Assembly: GCA_038503075.1 (NCBI GenBank)
Contig: JBCAML010000021.1
Coordinates: forward strand, 1 to 64,000
Direction: 5' to 3'
Length of the DNA stretch: 64,000 nt
DNA from: Gyromitra esculenta
Taxonomy: Eukaryota > Ascomycota > Pezizomycetes > Pezizales > Discinaceae
Numbering within the stretch: the stretch's first letter is position 1; each line of letters begins with the position of its first letter. The position numbers and the translations under genes were made by a program. Positions 45,287-56,497 of the stretch are shown one piece after another. The notes beneath the pieces were generated by a model. The model worked only from the letters and a program-made list of their open reading frames with translations. It did no database searches and had not been told where the DNA came from.

Positions 45287-48272
45287 TCCATGGAACCAAG
45301 GATATTGTACGTCATCGATTCTTCCAAGGAAAAGCATCAGCAATTTCACTAACGAATACATATTTCGTACTACAGATCGCAATCCAGCAGCATCGCGAGA
45401 GGGAATACTCCATGAATCTTTTATATCGGTGGCGTTTGGGGCCCAAGGTTGGTCACAGCGACTAAGTTCCTGCATACCAGCATTCAGATGCGTGATATAT
45501 GTCCCTAGAGCGTATGTACCGCCTCCAATCCATGCAACGATCGTATCCAAAAACATATTAGCCGCACATCAGCTTAATGCTACTCAAGCTTTCTGTTAAG
45601 CCTCAGGATACTTCTCTAGGTTAGCGTAGAGAATACCATGGCACAGCATCCGCTACAAAACAAGAAAAGGTCTTGCGAACAGGGCTGTGATTCTGTACGC
45701 TATGCTACGGAATTCGTGCCCGAGAGCCACAATGCCCCTGTTTCCTAGTTCTGCTAGGCAGATACGGGATGGTAGGCGCCACTGCATGATAACGTATAGA
45801 GTACCCTACGTATGATCTTAATGGCTTGCAGGAATTATACTAATTCTAGGTACGCAGACTGCCAGGGGAAAGATGGCTCTTTCCGAGCTAAGGGCTACGG
45901 GTTTAGGTGGAGTGGCTTGGTTAACTCTGTAAAGGGGCTAACTTCTGTCAAGCGGAAGATCGCGGCCCTTAGTAGCCGTTCCAGTAAAACTAAAATTAGA
46001 TTAGGTTTACGGCGATGGTCTAGTTGCCATGAATTAGATTAAATCTACGGTGACGGACCAGCTGTCATGGGGGTCTCATTTCGAGTTGTGTGGGGATGAG
46101 ACCCTGGCCATAGGCATAGTTGGGCCAAGGTAGTGGAGTAGATGGAAGTAGGTGCCTGACGCAGCCTCTCACATCTTCGCCACCCAATCAATCTATGTTC
46201 GCCACCAATAAGTAAGCTAGAGCACATGCTAGAAACGGGTCTTGAAAACCCACTCGCCGAGTGATTTCCGGTGACGTAAACCCGGTTCGGTATCCCCTCT
46301 ATATAACGGCAAATCTTAACGGAGAGCTACCGGACTTTATTAATCGAAACACTTATCCGCAATCATTAAGGAGTAACGGTAATGGCAAAGTCTCTAAGAG
46401 CAACATTGCAAAATAATGAAAGCTGGTAATCAAGAAACCGAAGGTAGTGGGTTTCAAGATATTATGGGCGCGGATACCGCAAAAAAACTCCACATACTCA
46501 CTCTCTACCCAATCTCTGGTATAGAAAGGGGAGAGGGGGAACTTGTTAACAGATTCTTGGTTTTCCGGGAATGGAACGGACAAAACTAGTGATAAAACGA
46601 CATCTGCTGGGTTCTGTAAAAAGCTACAGGCTTCCAACTATAGAGTAAAACAGAATATCACTACAGCGACCAAGGCTAAAGGTAGGTCTGGAAGCGCCTT
46701 CTAAATGTTATACTACAAACGAGGGCTCTTAGGCACAGAGGATGTTTGCCAGTCTTGATGTTTTTCCCACCACCTACACAAAGCTACTTCCCTGCTAAAA
46801 CTCTGTGAGAGCATTGAGCCTGATGAACTACGGCAGCAAGTTATATATAGTAAAAACCCCAGAGCAAGGGGTAGAGAGAAAATAGACCAAGTTTGTCCGC
46901 TTCCTGAGAGAGAATGGCCGCCATCACCGATTATAGGCTATAACGAGTGAATCTGAAAGGCTGTTATATGTACTCTAGTGAAATAACCCGTGCAGCCTCT
47001 GGTCCTAACCGCAACATTGGATCAAGGTACGAAGCTCCCTGCGAAGAACTTGTTTGTTGCGTTGCTTCTCGTTCTACTAGTAGATTAACGGTTACCTCGA
47101 GCCCCTAGATCGATCAATGAGGAGCGAGCCAGGGGATGCAGATCACAGTGATCCCGCGATCCCGGGGCCGACTAATCTTGGTTCCAGGGGCCAACCGCGG
47201 GACGCAATCTGTATGTATGGTGATTTCATCGAGTGGACGGACGGCATTGGCTTCCGTAGAGCCGTACTAAAACCCCATGACAACTATCGCAGGGAGAGCT
47301 AAGCGAGAGTTGGCGAGAGCTATGCCTATCTAGGCCAGAGATCAACAGCAAGCAGCCACTTACGTGCTTTGCTCGCTTTGTTGCTAGAACACCATTTGCA
47401 GATGGACTTTTATAGACTAGTGTTCTATATGAATACCCATGGGTAGAATCACCCTACTTTCCTAAAAGCACGCCAAACGGGAACTGTCAATTTAACATCC
47501 CTTGACTACCATGAAGCGCTAAGATCATCAGCATTACAGCTAGAGTTTCTGGTTAATAAACAAGTAATTCTAGATACATTTCGCAACGACAATCATTTCG
47601 CACGAGCCGTCCTTCAGTGCTACAGGGACAAAATAGCATAATAACAAAATCGCGGTGAACCGCGTAGGAAAGTAGGCGTATTAAACTCGCTAGAAGCCAA
47701 TCGTCTAGTAGTCTCGCTTGGTTCTCTAAAACGTCAGCTGCACGCCAGCCTATCTGCTTCTGCATTACCCACCTGGAGGGAGCCACCCAGATGCCCGTGT
47801 ACTCGGACCTATGTCTCACTGATCGCCATCCCCGAAGCCACACCCGAGAAGCTGCTTTATTTGGAAGCCATCCCCAGTGTTTAGCTTTAACAACTGGACG
47901 GCGGGAACGACCGTAGTGAGATCAGATCTGAATGGCAGGACCAGCGTTGAGCTTTAATTAGACGGCGGGAAAGGCCGTAGTGAGACCTAGATGACAGGAC
48001 CAGGGTTTGCCAACAAAGTTGTGAAGACCTGTGAGAATGGTTGTTTCTGCCCTTCGAATATATCTCGTCTCAGGTATCAGCACTGACATCTTGCGCGGTA
48101 CGATCTTATGAGGTTAGAATAAGCTAAACAGCCCTTGTACCCAGCTGTCCAACTCCCATCACCATTAGCTGTTTGGAGTAACCTCTACTTCAATCCGGCA
48201 ACGGAGTACATACGTCAATCAGACCTATCTGAGACTCGAGAACGAGCAAATGGACCACGCAGATAGCAACTG
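45287..48272. other. Gene-free interval
   Basis: No gene is recognised. Short frames such as 46,353-46,637 and 47,553-47,843 lack motifs. The only clear structure is the tandem repeat at 47,882-48,008. Confidence 0.5.
47882..48008 (+). repeat. Tandem duplication, unit of about 63 bp
   Basis: AGCTTTAA...GACGGCGGGAA...GGCCGTAGTGAGA...GACAGGACCAG occurs twice in direct succession (about 47,884-47,949 and 47,950-48,008), at about 85% identity by eye. It lies some 380 bp upstream of the peroxidase gene. Confidence 0.7.
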
Positions 48273-48280
48273 TATAAATA
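48273..48280 (+). promoter_or_regulatory. TATA box of the peroxidase gene
   Basis: TATAAATA lies 106 bases upstream of the ATG at 48,386, a usual spacing for a filamentous ascomycete core promoter. Confidence 0.6.
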
Positions 48281-48385
48281 GCTTTGGGAGCGGCTTGGTG
48301 GATGGGTATAAAACGAAGGTCCCCAGAACCCCCAGCATTCAGAAGCCAGTCTGCTCCATAGCCATAACCTACAGCTCGCTCTGCC

Positions 48386-49686
48386 ATGAAGCCCTCTGCC
48401 TTATTGCCCACCGTCTTCTTGCTCTCGTACGCATCTGCGTGTCCATCCTATGCGGGTCTTAACCTCGCGGACATCTCGAAGGATTTGAAGGAACGACAAG
48501 TGACATTTGATCCAGTCGATCAGAAAGTCGATGTCACAGGAGCCCATCAATTCATACCCCCTGGGCCAAACGACATGAGAGGGCCGTGTCCTGGCCTTAA
48601 CGTTCTTGCAAACCATGGATACATCGCACGCAGCGGCCTTACGAACCTCCTCGAGGTCGTCGATGCCGGAAAACGGGTCTTTGGATTTGGCGCCGACTTG
48701 ATTGCTGCCCTTGCGTATGCCGCCACTGCATCCTTCGTCTAGAGCCCTCGATCACTAACTTGGACTCTGGAACTAGTGCTGCCGGTGTCGTTTTCGCCGG
48801 GAACCCAGTCACCGAAACGTTCTCCATCGGAGGGCCACCTCCGCCAACACTGCTGGACCCTATATTTGTTACCCAGGCCGAGGGCCTGAGCGGCAGCCAC
48901 AACATGTATGAAAGCGATACCAGCGCCACACGAGGCGATGCATATCTGTTTAGTGGTGATGCCAGCTCTGTGCGTGCCGAGTATGTTAAGATGATCCTGG
49001 CGGGCAGCAATGGCGTGGACGACTACGTCCCCAGCGCCCCCTGGACCGCGCACCGCAAGGCTCGTTTCGAGGACTCCGTTTCCAAAAACCCGTACTTCTT
49101 CTTTGCGCCTTTCTCCGGTCTTCTCGTCAGCGAGGCTGGAATCATCTTCCCTCGAGAGCTGTACGCCAATCGCAGTTCTGCCGGGCCAGATAAAGGTGTT
49201 CTCACAGCGGATGTGCTGCTCTCGTTCTACGGATGCGTTAAGAGCAGTGACGGCGAGCTGGGCTGCCCGGCCGGGCACGAGAGAATCCCCGATAATTGGT
49301 ACCGCCGCTCTTCGCTGAGTCCGTTCACGCTCGCCGGGTTCTTGGCTGAGGTCGCTGATCTCATCGTGCAATACCCACGGGCCGGCAGCATTGGAGGGAA
49401 CACGGGAGCTGTGGATAGCTTCGCGGGCGTCGATCTGGGCGATCTCACGGGAGGCGTGTTCCACGCAGCAGACCTGACGGACCCGAACAAGCTGGGCTGT
49501 TTCTTGTGCCAAGTGACGAAGGTCGTGGCACCGCCGATATTGAAGGGCATTCTCACAAGCACGGCAGCGGCATTGGGCCTTCTCGATAGGTATTGGTTTG
49601 GGCTGTTTGCTGGACTTGGATGTCCACAGCTGAACTCGGTTGATCAGAGCTTGTTTGATAAGTTCCCGGGCGCAGAGCCTTTTTGA
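48386..49686 (+). CDS. Secreted heme-thiolate peroxidase (chloroperoxidase/peroxygenase family)
   Basis: Two exons, 48,386-48,714 and 48,777-49,686, joined over a 62-nt intron with a CTAAC branch site, give 412 residues. Residues 1-19 form a signal peptide (MKPSALLPTVFLLSYASAC). The axial-ligand motif GPCPGLNVLANHGY places the heme-binding Cys at residue 68. SIGGP follows near 126. The acid-base motif, normally EHD-x-S or EGD, is here ESD at residues 154-156, so the glutamate is kept and the middle residue is serine. The family uses hydrogen peroxide to halogenate or oxygenate organic substrates outside the cell. Length is above the short (CPO-like, about 260) class and near the long class, but the motif matches neither exactly. 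Two late cysteines (GCFLCQ) and a final GCPQLN might form disulphides. The gene looks intact. Substrate cannot be read. Confidence 0.88.
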
Positions 49687-50775
49687 ATTTGAAGCGGGGA
49701 TGGTTCTGGCGTGTTTTTCTCTTTCCTAGGCACTGGGCTTGTGTGTAGTTCTCGACACTGTGATGGTATGCAGTGGATGGTTTACCGGCGGTCTTGCGAG
49801 GGATCTGGCACCGTCCATGTTTCCTCTTGCAGCACTCTCGATTTGTGGTCCATTGCAATGTATATAGTATTTATATTGAAGGCGGTTAGCCTGGGATGTC
49901 TTGACTTCTAAAATGTAGCTTCGTTCCTCCTCCTTTCGAATACGGGATACACACATACCTATTTCATACTGGCGATGGGACTCCAAGAGCCTAAACAAGC
50001 CCTCCGTGTATTATAGAAACGACGTTTTCTGCGTGCTATCCCCGTCTCCTCGGATCCCATAACACCGCTGATTCCTCCTCACAGACAAACGAACCCACGT
50101 GTTAATAGCCGTATCCTCGTTGGCTGTCTGTCGCTACATGTATGCCCAGCACCCCGGACGTGCCTTCACCCATCAAATCGCTACCACTCGGCAAGCACGT
50201 GCAAAGCAAGCGAGCGCGAGCCACGGTTGGCGCCTTCTAAATACGGGAGGAGCCCGATAAGCGATCGCCAGAGACAAGGGAGCCCGGCTGAGCATGGACG
50301 CTCGGAGGCATCGGGGGGGGTAAGCGAGCAGGTGGTAATGATAGTTATCGCGACAACAGCTCCTTCGAGCACCAGTGGGTCTCAACTGCGAAATCAACTG
50401 CATCAGTAGATACCATCTGCAAGAGCGTCCTTGGCGTTTAAGTGTAATTACGGTGATATTGATTATTCAAAATTTCACAAATCTCTTCGGGGTGGACCCT
50501 GGAGGTCGTTAACGCACATCCACACGCCCATACAGCATCGCCCCAGACACTGTTCCTGGTCTTGAACGTGTCTCTCCGCCAACGGCCAGCAGTTACTCCA
50601 AAAGGAAGTCCATAAGTCTTGCCCCCTGCGAAACTCTGCAAATCTACCCCCGCACAACCAACGAGTAGTTAAGCATAACCCACATGCAAGTCAGGAGCCG
50701 AGATTATTTCGGGTGCTGTCGCCGATGACTTGGCCTCCCCAGCTCGGGATTTGGCGTGGGGGAATATCAGAGTGA
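49687..50775. other. Intergenic stretch between peroxidase and NLP genes
   Basis: No gene is supported. TACATGTA occurs at 50,135. GC-rich overlapping frames at 50,173-50,409 on both strands look incidental. Confidence 0.45.
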
Positions 50776-50782
50776 TATAAAA
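50776..50782 (+). promoter_or_regulatory. TATA box of the NLP gene
   Basis: TATAAAA lies about 150 bases upstream of the ATG at 50,927. Confidence 0.5.
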
Positions 50783-50926
50783 CTCCCACGAACGAACTAC
50801 TTGGGAGATTCCCCCCCCCTCTTCCCTCGGTAACTTCCACAGTTCACGGTCTTCGAGTTTTAGTTTACAGGAGATTGACACCCTTCAATAGCTTACGCCA
50901 GCGACTTTACCACCCAGTATACGGAA

Positions 50927-52162
50927 ATGAGGTACTCCATCTTCGCATTCGCAGCCTCGGTATTCGCGCTCCTCTCACCGTTTGGTGCGAGAGCGAATAC
51001 GCCCCTCAGCGACGCCTTCGTACGGAACGACATGGCCGCCAACAAAGGCTACGAGATCGCCTGGGCGAGTCGGCCGTACGTATCCCAATTCCCAGTAGCC
51101 CCACCACCACCACCAACACGAAAGCTAAGCTAGCCACAACCGCAGGATGTGGCATTTCGGAATGTCGAATGGGAACTTCCCATGCTATCCTGACGCAGCA
51201 TTGGTCAACGGACAGCAACACGGCACCGTGCCGGATTCGTGGCCTCACGCCGGCACCGGCTGCGCGAATCCGGGTCCGTCCGGCGGGATGGGAAATCCGT
51301 TCCCGACTTACTATACCGTGAACTATTGCGGTGCCGATGAATTCCGTGTAAGTGTGCCATGTCCCTCGCTGTGCTTTTGAAAGTGGATAATAAAAGTGTG
51401 GGCTCATTTGGGGTTTCTACAACAGGTCGTTTACTCGCTCTATACTACACACGATGGCTTCAAGCCTGCTATCATTGCCCAGGGCCATAGTTTGTAGCCC
51501 TATTCTACATACACGCGGAGGCGCAGTCGCTGATTCGTGGTATGCACATAAAGCTCATGACTGGGAACGTATCATTGTTATATGGCGCCGCGAGAATAGC
51601 CAATGGACGCGCAAAGAGCTGCTAAAAAGCTTCCATACTGGGTAAAGCTCCCCCCCCCTCTCGCAAGAGAAAACAAACCACAGAAACAGATCTAATATAG
51701 GGCCCTTTTTTTATATATATCTATTTTTCTACAGTTACATGCACGATAACTGGAATGCGGTCCAAAACACAATATACTATGACAACATCGAGGAGCAGAA
51801 TGGAAAAGACAAGGATGGCGCCAAAATCTATGTTGGCTGGGGCAAGCACGCTATGTTTGCTGATCGCAATACTGGCTGGAACGATGAGATCTCTCAAGGG
51901 TGTGGGCGAGAGTTTAGGTCTCGGGATTGGTGGTAAGCATGTCTTTGGGCTTTTAACTTGCTTTGAGAGGTGGCGGGGAGATTGACTGAAATTCTGTATA
52001 TGTAGGTACATTCCCGAGAGAAGCAATCTTGTCTGCGCCAGTATTGGGTGTTCCGCAGGAGCCGATATGTCTAAATTCGATTGGGGGAGTGCTGATTCGG
52101 GTCCTTGGGTTGTTGAGAATCGGGTGTGTTCGGCGGTGGAAGGAGGGTACACAGCATGTTAG
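50927..52162 (+). CDS. NPP1/NLP-family secreted protein, possibly broken
   Basis: Coding blocks: 50,927 to about 51,075, 51,146-51,346, 51,426-51,641 (containing a frame break), 51,735-51,932, and 52,006-52,162. The first block begins with a signal peptide. The second contains SNGNFPCYPDAAL, the third HDWE within the family's signature region, and the last several cysteines. NLPs are secreted proteins; some are cytolytic on eudicot plants and many are non-toxic. Here only the HDWE core of the canonical heptapeptide GHRHDWE is kept and the three residues before it differ. Inside the third block the frame runs into a stop at 51,495-51,497 and resumes one base shifted before HDWE. Either an unusually short intron lies there or the gene is inactivated. 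Activity is therefore doubtful. It follows the secreted peroxidase gene. Confidence 0.8.
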
Positions 52163-53024
52163 GCTGTTGTAGAGGTTTCTGTCGCTGTTCTAGACAAGTT
52201 CGTCGAGGAGAGAGCGGCTATGGTTAGACATATTGTATATATGAAGATGCGAAGTGAACGCATACATGTATAGTCGTTAGGACTAGGGTTTAAATGCATG
52301 TATCGATGCGGTTGGTTATGCTCACATCCACCACTCCGTACGCGCCATGTGACGATGCTTCACCGGCTTTGCATCGCATAGATATATTTGTTGCTGTTGC
52401 GTTGATTTAGACTCCGGATTGCAATGCATTGCCTCAGTCAAGGGCTAGAACATAGTTTTAAATAACCAAATCAAGATCACGAACTATCACTCGCTGAAGT
52501 TTTTGCTGTGCATTTACCGCTAGCTGCGAATCTACCTTACAGTCAGTGACTTAGATGCTTGGCTCTGGTGTCGCCTTTGTAGCCCAGAGGGCGGGGAGTG
52601 AAACCACCAGACAGTTGCTGGGTTTGTGCGACTCGTGGGCCTGACGTGACCCACATGCCTATTTATACCCGCAGCGACCAGGAAACTACGCTGGGGCTGA
52701 GAAGTACCAATAAGCGCGTTCCAGCAAGCGATACCTAAATGATAACAATACAAGATTAGTCAGACAAAGTGTGTGTGTTCTTGCTCCCAAAGACGCCTTA
52801 CTTAGAGTCATTTCTACCACCTGATCCCCCGCTCAAAACCGTCTCTGGATCGCTATCGAAGAAACCTCGAATGAAATGATAGACTCTACCTCCTCCCCGA
52901 CGGTCTAGATCCACCAGCAGTGCGTCGCACAATGCATCATGCAGAGTTGAGCCACATCGTATTTATCCGTGGCGTAGAGTTTGGTGTCTCTCCGAGGCAC
53001 GTCTATACTGCATCTACCAATCCC
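52163..53024. other. Intergenic stretch, no gene supported
   Basis: No recognisable frame was found. TACATGTA is present at 52,263. The sequence becomes pyrimidine-rich towards the next gene. Confidence 0.45.
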
Positions 53025-53036
53025 CATAAATATAAA
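53025..53036 (+). promoter_or_regulatory. TATA-like element of the DUF4139 gene
   Basis: CATAAATATAAA lies about 145 bases upstream of the ATG at 53,180 and is followed by a long C/T-rich leader, a common fungal core-promoter layout. Confidence 0.4.
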
Positions 53037-53179
53037 CACCCACTCATCTCCATCTCTCCCCTCCTTCTCCTCATCTCCCCATCGCCCTCCTCTCCTCCTC
53101 CCATATACCTCTCTCATCTCAAATCTCCTCTCTACCACCTCGTTGCTCTCACCTAATCAAAACACCGATCCTGTCCGAC

Positions 53180-55965
53180 ATGACTACGCTCGGCCAAGAG
53201 ACTATTCACAGGCAAACTTTTTTTGTCGATGACCTTAAAGCTAGAAGCATTACGCTATACCCCACTTATGCCGCGATCGTACGTGATATTGAAAATGTCA
53301 CCATCGAGGTTTGTTCCCTCCCAAGGCCGAAACTACTAGCTATACCACTTACTGACCAACTTGTTCGACTAAAAGCCTGGCCGAAATGAAATCACTATCC
53401 TTGGACTCACCCTCTTTGCCGACGAGAATTCCATCAAAATCGAAGGCCACGGAACGGATGCTATGATCACAGATATACTTGTTGATCGGAGACGAAACCA
53501 CCGTTACAATGAGGCTTCCAATAGTGATTCGGAAGAATCGGACGAAGAGCCGGCCAAAAATCTGGAGCTCGAAAAGGTCAAGGAAGAAATTGAGTCCCTT
53601 CAGCAAGAGACCGGCGATGCAGATGAGGCGATGAGGTCAGCCTCGAGTCAGTTGGCATATCTGGAGCAACATACCTCGAATCTATGTATCTTGACTGAGC
53701 AAGATGGTCTTGTCCTTGTCTCAGATACTCAGACAATGGCCGGAAATCTTGATACCTACGATATCCATCGTGAGAAGGTTTATCGCAAGTATAGGGAAGC
53801 GCAAGTGTCTCTGAGAAGGATAAAAGAGGTTATAGCCTCAAAGCAAGTTCAAGCATTTAAGCTCGAAAAGGCCCATCTCAAGGCTCAGCGCAAGGCGAAG
53901 AAATTGGCGCGGGAAAAAGACGAGGAGCGACTCGAGAAGCTCGAACAAAAGAGTTATCAGCCGCAATGGATTCAACGAGTCAGAATCACGATTGAATCAG
54001 ATTCTCTCCTTGAAAATACACCCTCTATTACCTCAGCTATCTCCACCGGCAGACCTACGAGAAAAGAGGATGACGACCCACCAGAAAAGTCAGGTGGGCC
54101 TAGCCTCAGGATCTCATATATCACGACCGGAGCATCCTGGATCCCTCGATACGACCTGCGTTTAGACACGACCTCGGGAACTGGCGTCCTCACATGCCGT
54201 GCTCAATTCTTGAATCGAACCGGCGAGCTATGGCGAGACGCAAGCATCACGTTATCTACGAGCCAAACCTCGCTTGGTGGGTTGGAGAGCAAAATTCCAT
54301 GGATGGACTCGTGGCGTATGACCTTGCGCAGACGAGAGACGCATGGGGTATATAAAGAAGAGGGTCTATACTCGCAGAAAGAAAAGGCAATTAAGGATAG
54401 CGTAAAATTTAAGCACGGAGTTGCACAAAGCCTAAATATATATTCGCCGGTGTGTAAACCCGCGGCGCCGGCATACGACTCTGCAGCAAACTATAATCCC
54501 CCACAACCAAACTCTTTTAGTAAGGCTTTCTCAGCACCGACTGCTAATAATCTACCTGCTGGAGGTGGTTTTGTTCATTCTCAAGCCCCTCAATACGCTG
54601 GGGGTCTCTTTGGCCCAAATACAGCTAGCAAAACAACTCCACCGTCTGGAGGTCTATTCGGCAATGCCCCAGTTACCCAACAAGGCGCGAGTGCCTTTGG
54701 AGGAGTCGCAGCCAGCACTCCTGCTCAGTCATCTGGTGGGGGGTTATTTGGAAATGCTTCAGCTTCTCAACAAGGCGGGAGTCTTTTTGGCACGAATATA
54801 CCTAATAACCCTGCTCCACCTAGTGCAAGTCTGTTTGGCGGTTCTCAGGCTCCGCAGAATGGGGGTCTCTTTGGTGGAAACTTAGCCAGTACTTCTACTC
54901 CACCATCTGGTGGTCTATTCGGGAGTGCCACGGTTTCTGGACAGGATGTGAATCTCTTTGGCGGAAATTCAACTAGCACTCCGGCTTCCCCACCTAGTGG
55001 GGGCCTCTTTGGTAATATTACAGGTATCAATCCCATATACATCCGCTTTTAACTCCACAGGTCTCCTAACCCGCAATTCTATAGGTTCCTTATTTGGCCC
55101 ATCAAATGCAAGGCGTGGCGATCAAGCGCCGATGGTCACCCTAGAGCCACAAGATCGTGACCCGTATGATTCTTCCCCGTCTGATCTTGATAGCGATGCT
55201 GCGACCCTCAATCCTCCTCAAAAAATGGGCTTAGCATCTAGCATTTCCACATCTTACGGCTTAACAACAACTTACGATCTTTCCGGTACCCGAACTATCT
55301 CATCATCGTCCCTCGTTCGTCGCCACGTTATCGCCGAGTATTCTCTTCCTGATATCGAGTTCTCTCACTTTGCGGTGCCCAAGCTGCGCGCAGCAGCGTT
55401 CCTCCGAGCGAAGATCCGGAACCCGACATCATCACCACTACTCAAGGGGCCAGTGGGGTTAACACTCGACGGATCGTTCCTGGGGAATGAAACGATGCCG
55501 AGATGTGCCCCTGGCGAAACCTTTGAGCTTGGGCTTGGAGCCGATAAAGAAGTGCTGGTCGAGTATCGGAAACCGATCAAGAGGACAGCAAGCCAAGGCA
55601 TGCTTGTCAAGGAGCAGGTTGTTACTTACGAACGTGGTATTAGGGTATACAATTCACGTGTAAATGCAATCAAGTTGGTGTTGTTCGATCAAATACCTGT
55701 CAGCGAAGACGAGCGGCTCAGGTTCACGATCGTGAAACCAAAGGGATTGCGAAACGTGGGGGATATATTGAAGTCGAAGACGAGTGCAGGAAGTGCCGTA
55801 GCCAGCGAAAAGAACCCCGACAACCAACGTAGTGAAGTCGTAACAGAGTTGCGGAAAGGCGGAGAGATTAGATATGAAGTCAAATTGGAGAAAGGAAGTG
55901 ATGTGATTTTATCGTTGGAGTATGAAGCAAGATTGCCTGCTGGAGAGGCCATGCTTGAGCTTTGA
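53180..55965 (+). CDS. DUF4140/DUF4139 domain protein with FG repeats
   Basis: Three exons, 53,180-53,308, 53,376-55,023 and 55,085-55,965, joined by 67- and 61-nt introns, give 885 residues. The N-terminus (RSITLYPTYAAIVRDIENVT) starts the DUF4140 fold. A charged helical region at residues about 100-235 is a likely coiled coil. DUF4139 begins near 250 (SYITTGASWIPRYDLRLDT) and ends at about 885, with GPVGLTLDGSFLGN and a beta-rich C-terminus. Within it, residues about 445-610 are an insert with around eleven GLFG, SLFG or AFG units separated by Gly/Ser/Thr/Gln, as in nucleoporin FG repeats. Fungal relatives have low-complexity linkers at this point; such a regular GLFG run is notable. The family is of unknown function (related to the bacterial 'mucoidy inhibitor A' group). 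The first intron was placed by the conserved strand either side. Confidence 0.88.
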
Positions 55966-56497
55966 TATCCAGGCTACGAGTACTATTGAGTACTATTGAG
56001 TGTTCGAACTGTAGACTTCTCTTTTTCTTTGCTTGGCGATTGAAACAGGTTGCCTTTTTTTGGAGGATATTTAGGAAGAAATTGCAGAACGAATTTTGAT
56101 GTACTGTATCAGAACGACCAACGATCAGGATTCATTCAATAAATACCTATACTTATTATATAGGGGTTCCTTTAGTCGCTGAGAATTTCAAGTGTTGCCA
56201 TTATTTATTAATTGTTTATAGCTGAGAATTACATGAAGTCGCGAAAACCCTTATCAAACTTATTAACCCTGACCACAACCTTTGCAAACTAGATATTTAC
56301 CGAATGTTAGTTAGAATAGCCGAAAAGGTGTCACATAAAATTTCATAGCCATTGACGAGTGAGCAAATAATATTTTTCTATCTGCTCTTTGCTTTAATAG
56401 CTACATAAATCAGTATTTAGATATGCTACTTTCCTATAATCAGAAAATAAACCTAGGTCCTCATATCCATTTGTTCCCAGCAATCTTAATCCAGAAT
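55966..56497. other. Short convergent intergenic region
   Basis: This lies between the 3' ends of the plus-strand DUF4139 gene and the minus-strand AAA gene. It is AT-rich with an imperfect GAGTACTATT duplication at 55,978-55,998. It presumably holds both polyadenylation regions; an AATAAA occurs near 56,140. Confidence 0.5.

Noticed and set aside
45044..45556. 170-codon minus-strand frame
   Set aside because: No family match, and the opposite strand has better coding-like composition in the same place.
48739..49512. 257-codon minus-strand frame
   Set aside because: It lies antisense within the peroxidase coding sequence and has no motifs.
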